Positions 14,959-19,277 of a stretch of 19,277 nt of DNA are shown here, piece by piece. The number at the start of each line of letters is the position of its first letter. Position 1 is the stretch's first letter. The position numbers were made by a program, and so were the translations under genes. The notes under the pieces were generated by a model that saw only the letters and a program-made list of their open reading frames with translations, searched no databases and had not been told where the DNA came from. Source of the stretch: an uncultured Subdoligranulum sp. (GTDB lineage Bacteria > Bacillota_A > Clostridia > Oscillospirales > Ruminococcaceae); assembly GCF_937890665.1 (NCBI RefSeq), contig NZ_CALADU010000243.1, positions 1 through 19,277 on the forward strand, read 5' to 3'.

Positions 14959-16086
14959 CTATTTTTCACTTCCTGACGATTTATTGACGATTGAAAAGTA
15001 TTTTTCCAGCTTTGCAGCCGCCGCGCCTATTTGTGCGTCCCGAATGTGGGTATATATCTTTCTGGTGGTGTATATATCGGCATGTCCGAGAATCTTCTGT
15101 GCTTCCATTTCACCCACGCCGGCCTCATAGAGTACACTTGCAAACTCGTGCCGGAACTGGTGCGCAGTAGCAAGCGGCTTCCAAAACGTGTACCGGATCC
15201 TCTTACCGTTTTGCATCCGGGTTTTCTCTACGCCTTCAGCTAGTCCGGCGTCCCTGCAATAATATTGCCACCGTCTCTGATATGCTGTACCGGTCAGCGG
15301 CTTTTCCCCGCCAAGAATATACTCGGCAGGCTTTCCCATTCTGCCCTGCAAAACGTCCCGCAGCGGCCCCAGCAACGGAACAATGCGCACGGCATTTTTG
15401 GTTTTCGGTTCATGCACCACAGGCCGGTTATTGATCCACGCAACCGACTTTGATACCCGGATTATACCAGCGTCGAAGTCCACATCCTGCCATTGCAAGG
15501 CAAGCACTTCCCCCAGCCGGCAGCCGGTATACATAAAAAGCCAAGCGCACAGGCCAAACCCTTCCGGGTGCTGCTTAACTGCTGCAATCTGTTCAGGCGT
15601 GGGCGGCTGTCTCTCTGTACGCTTCATGCCGCGCGGTAGATCCACCAGCGGCACCGGGTTGTAGGTTTCCCCGTCCCGGACACACCAGTATTTAAAAATC
15701 AGGCTCAATACAGACCGGGCATTTTGTGCTGTACGTTCTGCCTTGCCCTGTGCCTTAAATTCAAGCCCCCAAGTGTTTACCATGCCGGGGGTTATCTCTT
15801 TCATACCGTAGCCAGAGAAACGCCACACGGCGTCCTGATAGCTTCCCTTGTATGCCCTTGCTGTTCCCTCTTTGATTTTCGATTGGTAGTCTGCCCACCA
15901 ATCGGCGGCGACTTCCTCAAACAGTGCGCCGCGTTCCTGCTTCTGGGCATCCTGCAGCAGAGCGGCCTTGTACTTTTCTTCTGCCTCTCTCTTTGTCTTC
16001 CCGTAAAAGTGGCGCGGCTTTCCGTTGATCGTGCGCAGTATCTCGGCTCTCCCATCTGCCCGTCGTGATTCTTTTTTGCGCGGCAT
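14959..16086 (-). CDS. int: Prophage tyrosine integrase
   Basis: A 375-aa phage integrase. Residues about 1-48 form an AP2-like arm-binding domain, 52-140 a SAM-like core-binding domain, and 165-360 the catalytic domain with R190 (TGCRLGE), K228 (PKTKNAVR), H309-x-x-R312 (HQFRH), H335 (GHADIYTT) and Y345 (IYTHI). It inserts the prophage at the tRNA 3' end next to its stop codon. It is unrelated in detail to the integrase at 537. The ribosome site before the ATG at 16086 is poor (GGGGTGGG), which suggests low expression. A 28-bp imperfect palindrome lies 27 bp upstream. Confidence 0.96.
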   Translation of the reverse strand: MPRKKESRRADGRAEILRTINGKPRHFYGKTKREAEEKYKAALLQDAQKQERGALFEEVAADWWADYQSKIKEGTARAYKGSYQDAVWRFSGYGMKEITPGMVNTWGLEFKAQGKAERTAQNARSVLSLIFKYWCVRDGETYNPVPLVDLPRGMKRTERQPPTPEQIAAVKQHPEGFGLCAWLFMYTGCRLGEVLALQWQDVDFDAGIIRVSKSVAWINNRPVVHEPKTKNAVRIVPLLGPLRDVLQGRMGKPAEYILGGEKPLTGTAYQRRWQYYCRDAGLAEGVEKTRMQNGKRIRYTFWKPLATAHQFRHEFASVLYEAGVGEMEAQKILGHADIYTTRKIYTHIRDAQIGAAAAKLEKYFSIVNKSSGSEK

Positions 16087-16112
16087 AAACCCACCCCTAC
16101 ATTACAACCAGA

Positions 16113-16140
16113 TTGCGACAAGTTTTAAAACCAGTCGCAA
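16113..16140. promoter_or_regulatory. Palindromic operator-like site upstream of the prophage integrase
   Basis: TTGCGAC at 16113-16119 and GTCGCAA at 16134-16140 are perfect inverted arms around a centre that is itself palindromic (TTTTAAAA). It lies just upstream of the integrase start, between it and the AT-rich cassette. It may be an operator or a recombination-protein site. A terminator is unlikely, since no T-run follows. Confidence 0.5.
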
Positions 16141-16154
16141 TTATATGAGAAAAT

Positions 16155-16922
16155 TTATTGCGTCTTTTCGTCCGTTTCTTTATAGGATTCTGAGCGCAAC
16201 ATATTAAGTTGAATTTTAATAATGGCATCGCAATATTTGTTTCTAATATCATCGCTTTCTTCTATTGTAACAAGTTTATTTGCCGCCAAAACCCCGCAAA
16301 GAAAAGAAATGGTATCAATAATATTTTCTGTTTCATCTAGGGTTTTTGTGTTATTTTTTACCCAGTATTGCAAAAGCCAATTAAAATACATAAGTGCAAT
16401 ATCTGTTCCATATAATTGATTTGCTATCAATACGCCTTGAAACAATTTCGCATTTTTGTATGAAATATTAATTTCGGAAAGTTCTTTTGCATTTTTTACA
16501 ATGTATTGTATATATTCTTCAGAATCAGATTGATTTTCGTGTTCATCCACAAGAACTTCAAGAAAATTTTGAATAGAATCTTTTATGCTTTTGCTATCCC
16601 GAAAGTCTTGCATTATGAAAGAAGTTTCAATTTCGTTTCCGCCGCTGTATTTCTCATATGGTGCAATTTTTTCAAACATGCAAATTATTTTTTTACAGCA
16701 AGAAACGTATTCCTCTGCATTCATCGGATATTTTGTGTTGCATTTTCGGAATTTATAAAAAAGGGTTTGCAGATCATTATATTTTTCTCTATCCAAATTT
16801 TTCTGAGCATCCTGCAAATTTATTATCAAGTTTACGATTTGGCTTATAGACAATTTTCCAACTTTGCCAGATTTTATTTTTTTTATCTCAAAAATAGCCT
16901 TTAAATCTTCAAAAATAGCCAT
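16155..16922 (-). CDS. Unknown AT-rich prophage cargo protein
   Basis: A 255-aa protein I do not recognise. It has no signal peptide, no membrane segment and no enzymatic motif. It is Lys/Asn/Ile/Glu-rich and predicted almost entirely helical. A Cys pair is present (YVSCCKKIICMF, about residue 70). The N-terminus has a tandem repeat, AIFEDLK then AIFEIKK, matched by a direct DNA repeat GGCTATTTTTGA. Base composition is clearly more AT-rich than the integrase and early genes. It starts 17 bp after the small membrane protein gene, so the pair forms one operon. The position between integrase and repressor is typical of lysogenic-conversion or phage-exclusion genes. That role is inferred only from place and composition. 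Confidence 0.8.
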   Translation of the reverse strand: MAIFEDLKAIFEIKKIKSGKVGKLSISQIVNLIINLQDAQKNLDREKYNDLQTLFYKFRKCNTKYPMNAEEYVSCCKKIICMFEKIAPYEKYSGGNEIETSFIMQDFRDSKSIKDSIQNFLEVLVDEHENQSDSEEYIQYIVKNAKELSEINISYKNAKLFQGVLIANQLYGTDIALMYFNWLLQYWVKNNTKTLDETENIIDTISFLCGVLAANKLVTIEESDDIRNKYCDAIIKIQLNMLRSESYKETDEKTQ

Positions 16923-16939
16923 AATCTTTCACGAGCCAT

Positions 16940-17200
16940 TCATTTAATTTTCCCGTATCCCAACACCAAAAGCAAGGAAATCACGGTTGTAACATAATAC
17001 GGAATTCTATAATCTGGCAAAAAGTTCATTAAAAGCATCCATTCCCCTACAAGAATAATGCCCCACAAAATAATTGTAAAAAGCGTCATTCCTATGCCGC
17101 GCAGTTTAATATTTTGCAGGCTTCCTATAATTTGAGCAAATCCCAAAGTTCCAATTACAAATGAGAAAAAAGCGACGACCAAAAATAAAATAAAGTTCAT
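16940..17200 (-). CDS. Small three-helix membrane protein of the prophage cassette
   Basis: An 86-aa, very hydrophobic protein with three predicted membrane helices (about residues 3-26, 37-58 and 67-82) and a short positively charged C-terminus (GYGKIK). I do not recognise a family. The ATG at 17200 is chosen because GGGAGG lies 7 bases upstream; the longer reading from GTG 17215 would begin inside that ribosome site. It is the first gene of a two-gene AT-rich operon with its own promoter. A small membrane protein next to a soluble partner resembles superinfection-exclusion or membrane-depolarising designs, but this is inference. Confidence 0.8.
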   Translation of the reverse strand: MNFILFLVVAFFSFVIGTLGFAQIIGSLQNIKLRGIGMTLFTIILWGIILVGEWMLLMNFLPDYRIPYYVTTVISLLLVLGYGKIK

Positions 17201-17224
17201 ACCAAAACCTCCCACACTTTTTAC

Positions 17225-17253
17225 ATTCTATCATTTATTCGACATATTTTCAA
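17225..17253 (-). promoter_or_regulatory. Promoter of the AT-rich two-gene cassette
   Basis: On the minus strand a -35 TTGAAA (17248-17253) and -10 TAGAAT (17225-17230) are separated by 17 bp, 25 bp before the start of the membrane protein gene. This independent promoter would allow expression from the lysogen. Confidence 0.75.
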
Positions 17254-17266
17254 CCATTTATGAATT

Positions 17267-17288
17267 ATAGTACAGATTAATGTACTAT
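17267..17288. promoter_or_regulatory. Palindromic operator-like site ATAGTACA-N6-TGTACTAT
   Basis: Perfect 8-bp inverted arms at 17267-17274 and 17281-17288 lie 13 bp upstream of the -35 of the cassette promoter and 98 bp before the 44-aa gene on the other strand. It is suitable as a dimer-binding site controlling one or both. No T-run follows, so it is not a terminator. Confidence 0.6.
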
Positions 17289-17385
17289 ATAAACTAATTG
17301 AGTAATTTTGTGCAGTTTGTGTATTGTTTACTACTTCTAGTTGTATTAAAATTAACGCATGGTTGTTGAACGGGAGGTCATAAAA

Positions 17386-17520
17386 ATGGAGCAAAAAGAA
17401 AAAGCCCCTGCAACCGCAGGAGCAGAACTCAAAGAGATTATTTCATTACTTAAAAAAACCAGCGCCCGGAACGTGTCCATTACGCTGGAGTTTGTGCGAA
17501 GTATTACCCGCTGCCGGTGA
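17386..17520 (+). CDS. 44-aa hypothetical prophage protein
   Basis: A short reading frame with a strong ribosome site (GGGAGG, 8 bases before the ATG). It begins MEQKEKAPATAGAELKEIIS, contains a Lys-rich helix and ends in FVRSITRCR. Codon use is like that of the neighbouring early genes. It runs head-on into the repressor gene, and the two 3' ends overlap by 17 bp. I do not recognise a family. The size and location fit a small phage regulatory or anti-repressor-type protein, but nothing in the sequence proves this. Confidence 0.6.
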   Translation: MEQKEKAPATAGAELKEIISLLKKTSARNVSITLEFVRSITRCR

Positions 17521-17878
17521 TCCGGCGCACCATGCGTTCCACAAGTGCCCATTCTTCAGGTGTCATTTGGGAAATAGCTTCAATAAAAGCCAATTTAAAA
17601 CTGTCGTCTTTGTCGTCGGCCATCAGGTCACCGATAAAGGCGGCTATTTTTTTTTGCCTTGTCAGATCCGCAAACATGGGGCCTTCCCCGGTTCGCAACC
17701 AATCCTCCCTTGCATTAAATTCCCTGCAAATATCTGCAATAGCTCTATCGCTGGGAACAAGTCTCCCCATCTCATAAGTGGCAACAGTGTTTTGCTTCAG
17801 CTGCAAAGCATCTGCGAAAGATTTCTGCGTCATTCCAAGGCTTTTCCGTAGTTCTTTAATGCGTTCACCAATAGTCAT
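17504..17878 (-). CDS. CI-like XRE prophage repressor
   Basis: A 124-aa protein. Residues 3-60 are an HTH_3/Xre domain (LGMTQKSFADALQLKQNTVA, then TYEMGRLVPSDRAIADI). The DWLRTGEGPMF stretch after the HTH is characteristic of clostridial and enterococcal phage repressors. The C-terminal ~45 residues form a short helical, probably oligomerising tail (AISQMTPEEWALVERMVRRI). There is no LexA-type Ser/Lys protease domain, so induction must use another route. The start is supported by GAGGAGG and a promoter with TTGATT-17-TATACT. It is divergent from the early gene set, the usual lysogeny-switch layout. Confidence 0.9.
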   Translation of the reverse strand: MTIGERIKELRKSLGMTQKSFADALQLKQNTVATYEMGRLVPSDRAIADICREFNAREDWLRTGEGPMFADLTRQKKIAAFIGDLMADDKDDSFKLAFIEAISQMTPEEWALVERMVRRITGSG

Positions 17879-17901
17879 TTTTGCTCACCTCCTCTATTTA
17901 A

Positions 17902-17945
17902 AGTATATCCAAATTTTTTCAAAAAATCAACTGTTTTTGTTGATG
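17902..17945 (-). promoter_or_regulatory. Repressor promoter with overlapping operator-like palindrome
   Basis: On the minus strand a -35 TTGATT (17925-17930) and -10 TATACT (17902-17907) have 17-bp spacing. The inverted repeat ATCAAC-N7-GTTGAT (17926-17944) overlaps the -35, as expected for an autoregulated phage repressor. Confidence 0.7.
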
Positions 17946-17962
17946 AAATCAAGATTTTTCGC

Positions 17963-17996
17963 TTGACTTTATTGATTATATGATATACAATAATCA
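17963..17996 (+). promoter_or_regulatory. Early lytic promoter with operator-like palindrome
   Basis: A -35 TTGACT at 17963-17968 and -10 TACAAT at 17986-17991 have 17-bp spacing and face the small early genes. The inverted repeat TGATTAT-N10-ATAATCA (17973-17979 and 17990-17996) covers the spacer and -10, ideal for repression by the divergent XRE protein. Confidence 0.75.
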
Positions 17997-18086
17997 TGTA
18001 GTCAACATTCAGGCTGAATTAAATCAATCAGCGCAAAAATGGGGTGAAAGGACGCCCAGCGCCAAGACAAGAAAGGTGGTGAAAAA

Positions 18087-18263
18087 ATGAAGAAGATTCC
18101 CAAGTACACTTACGGTCTCCCGCCGGAAGAAGCCACGGTTGTGCAGGAGATCACAGAGGCCGCCGTCAACATGAACGCGGACGAACGCGCCCAGCTTTTG
18201 AGCGCTTGCAAGTCTATCCTGTTGGTTAAGGGCCTCCGGGAAGAAGTCGAAACCGCATCGTAG
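18087..18263 (+). CDS. Small early prophage protein, 58 aa
   Basis: A soluble 58-aa protein (begins MKKIPKYTYGLPPEEATVVQ, then a helical segment ADERAQLLSACKSILLVKGL). The ribosome site AAAGGTGG lies 8 bases before the ATG at 18087. It is the first gene behind the early promoter, in the place where Cro-like proteins are often found, but no helix-turn-helix signature is clear. I do not recognise a family. Confidence 0.75.
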   Translation: MKKIPKYTYGLPPEEATVVQEITEAAVNMNADERAQLLSACKSILLVKGLREEVETAS

Positions 18264-18274
18264 AAGGTGAAAGC

Positions 18275-18457
18275 ATGAAAAACCACGTTGCCGCTTTAAT
18301 CGTTGGCCTTGCGGTTGCTGCGGCGGCTTTTGCCGCCGGGTGCATGGCCACTATTAAATGTGCCGTACCTGTCGGCCCCGCCAAGTGCGGGGATAGGCAA
18401 GGGTACATTATCAGTTATCGCTATGGCGATTTCTGGTCGAATCAGTTTTATGAGTAA
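18275..18457 (+). CDS. Small secreted or membrane-anchored prophage protein, 60 aa
   Basis: A 60-aa protein with an N-terminal hydrophobic segment rich in Ala and Val (residues 5-22) ending in FAAGC, which resembles a lipobox with Cys23. The short tail contains two more Cys and aromatic residues (YRYGDFWSNQFYE). GAAGGTGAAAG gives the ribosome site. It lies 11 bp after the 58-aa gene, and its TAA is part of the next gene's ribosome site, so the early genes are tightly packed. Function unknown. Confidence 0.65.
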   Translation: MKNHVAALIVGLAVAAAAFAAGCMATIKCAVPVGPAKCGDRQGYIISYRYGDFWSNQFYE

Positions 18458-18470
18458 GGAGGTGCATACC

Positions 18471-18689
18471 ATGCGAGAAAAGGAAGGCTACCGCGACGCG
18501 CTGAAAAGGATCCGCTCCTATGGGTACGGCGAAATGTTGACCATTGCGCAGGTTGCAGAGATTGCATACAAGAATCAGCCATCTATTTCGCAGGCAAGAA
18601 GAAAGGCCGTCCGCAATTTTTCCGGTTGGGTTGGAGCAGCACGCGGAAAGACGATTCCCGCCACTTCTTTGGCCCGGCAGCTTTGCTAA
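18471..18689 (+). CDS. Small basic prophage protein, putative DNA-binding, 72 aa
   Basis: A 72-aa strongly basic protein. The stretch LTIAQVAEIAYKNQPSISQA followed by RRKAVRNF has the spacing of a helix-turn-helix (TIAQVAEI, then a turn, then a second helix with basic residues), so a Cox/excisionase-like or transcriptional role is possible. The ATG at 18471 is chosen because TAAGGAGG (18455-18462) lies just upstream. A longer open frame in this phase from 18303 would run through the preceding gene and is not used. Confidence 0.7.
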   Translation: MREKEGYRDALKRIRSYGYGEMLTIAQVAEIAYKNQPSISQARRKAVRNFSGWVGAARGKTIPATSLARQLC

Positions 18690-18691
18690 AA

Positions 18692-18724
18692 AAAGAGCCG
18701 CCAAGGTGTTGCAGCACCCTGACG
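18692..18724 (+). other. Hairpin between early genes
   Basis: GCCG..AGGTG and CACCCT..CGGC (about 18695-18725) can form an interrupted stem around TTGCAG between the 72-aa and 55-aa genes. A short A-run follows (AAGAAAGGAAA), which holds the ribosome site of the next gene, so it is more likely an mRNA structure than a terminator. Confidence 0.35.
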
Positions 18725-18741
18725 GCAAGAAAGGAAATTCG

Positions 18742-18909
18742 ATGAACACTATTATTTTACCGCTTTTTAAAAAAACCGTCAAGGCCGCAGCCGTTGCGGT
18801 GGGTGTATACATCCTTTCGGCAATCGCCGCGCTGAACGTCCCCGCCGCTGTTGTTGGCGTCCTGCTGGAAAATGCGCTGATCGGCGCTTATATGAGATTG
18901 GAGGCATGA
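18742..18909 (+). CDS. Small prophage membrane protein, 55 aa
   Basis: A 55-aa protein with a basic N-terminus (LFKKTVKAAA) and a hydrophobic core of about 30 residues (AVAVGVYILSAIAALNVPAA and the following GVLLENALIGAY), giving one or two membrane helices. The ribosome site AAAGGAAA lies 7 bases before the ATG at 18742; a longer in-phase frame from 18544 runs through the previous gene. Unknown family. Confidence 0.65.
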   Translation: MNTIILPLFKKTVKAAAVAVGVYILSAIAALNVPAAVVGVLLENALIGAYMRLEA

Positions 18910-18912
18910 CCC

Positions 18913-19277
18913 ATGAAGATGTACAAAGGGTTTGACAAAGACCTGAAATGCCGCGGCTATCAGTACGAGATTGGCCGCACTGAAAAAGAAGACAGCGCAA
19001 AGCTGTGCGACCGTGGATTTCACGCCTGTGAATACCCGATGGACGTGTTCGGCTACTATGCGCCGGCTGATTCCCGAAGAGAAAAGCGATGATTCCAAGC
19101 GCTGCGGCACCGAGATCAAGGTGCTGGCGGAAATCGGGATTCCCGGAATTGTGAAAGCGTCTGTGGATTTTATTATGCGCAACATCAAAAGCGAAAAGAA
19201 AGAATCCAACTCCGGCGACAGAAGTGCCGCTGTGAACTCCGGCTACGGTAGTGCCGCTGTGAACTCCGGCGACGGTA
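18913..19277 (+). pseudogene. DUF7666-like protein with nonapeptide repeats, frameshifted, cut by window end
   Basis: From ATG 18913 the frame reads a DUF7666-type start (MKMYKGFDKDLKCRGYQYEI, then CDRGFHACEYPMDVFGYYAP) but ends in a stop at 19090-19092. The family sequence resumes in another frame from about 19074 (IPEEKSDDSKRCGTEIKV, then AEIGIPGIVKAS), leading into 27-bp repeats. Compared with what I know of this family, a short segment after ADSR is missing. GATTCCCGA lies exactly at the junction and reads correctly in both frames, which suggests a small deletion between two copies of that 9-mer. The protein would be cytosolic with a beta-helix-like repeat tail; its function is unknown. 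A programmed frameshift or sequencing error is less likely but open. Confidence 0.7.
19208..19277 (+). repeat. 27-bp tandem repeats encoding a nonapeptide (NSGDRSAAV)
   Basis: Units begin at 19208, 19235 and 19262 (the last cut by the window end). Each encodes NSG-(D/Y)-(R/G)-SAAV. Differences between units are few (GACAGA versus TACGGT versus GACGGT), so the repeats are young or kept similar. They probably continue beyond the window. Confidence 0.85.

Noticed and set aside
14604..14987. 127-codon plus-strand frame ending MRLTGLEPVLIDVTTSIFHF
   Set aside because: The end of this frame is simply the tRNA T-arm/acceptor remnant read as protein. The rest is antisense to the antiporter gene.
19208..19277. 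Tandem repeats considered as the start of a CRISPR array
   Set aside because: The units are contiguous 27-bp coding repeats without spacers and translate to a regular nonapeptide.

Overview
The window looks like a chromosomal segment of a gut-type Oscillospiraceae (Clostridia; Faecalibacterium/Gemmiger/Subdoligranulum-like). This is inferred from strong AGGAGG ribosome sites, TTGNNN-17-TATAAT promoters, moderately GC-rich genes, a TRAP transporter run by a YesM/YesN-type two-component system, and clostridial prophage genes. The genus is not proven.

Layout. (1) 1-2115 is the right end of an integrated mobile element: a small excisionase, a tyrosine integrase and three short direct repeats that look like integrase arm sites, ending at the 3' end of a tRNA-Arg(CCT) gene. 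Two decayed tRNA-like copies follow that tRNA. (2) 2384-14860 is chromosomal: tRNA-Tyr with promoter and terminator, an XRE regulator with a long helical C-terminus, a TRAP operon (dctP, hairpin, dctQ, dctM, minus strand), and an upstream minus-strand operon of sensor kinase, AraC-type response regulator and a second DctP-like binding protein. Divergent from that lie a YcxB-like membrane protein and a KdgF-like cupin. Then come an orphan small gene with decayed coding sequence upstream and a CPA1 cation/proton antiporter. (3) 14914-19277 is the left end of a prophage: a tRNA 3'-end remnant (probable att site), a second tyrosine integrase, an AT-rich two-gene cassette (small membrane protein plus 255-aa soluble protein), a 44-aa gene, a CI-like XRE repressor with a divergent promoter region, four very small early genes, and a frameshifted DUF7666-like gene with 27-bp repeats cut by the window edge.

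How the parts work together. The kinase/regulator/binding-protein operon probably senses an organic or sugar acid outside the cell and activates dctPQM through TGTAC-containing sites upstream of a good dctP promoter. The KdgF-like cupin hints at a uronate-type substrate. The two recombinase elements both end at tRNA 3' ends and enclose about 12.7 kb of ordinary chromosome.

The best candidate for an undescribed system is the AT-rich two-gene cassette at 16155-17200, located where temperate phages often carry exclusion or defence genes. Its function is not visible from sequence.
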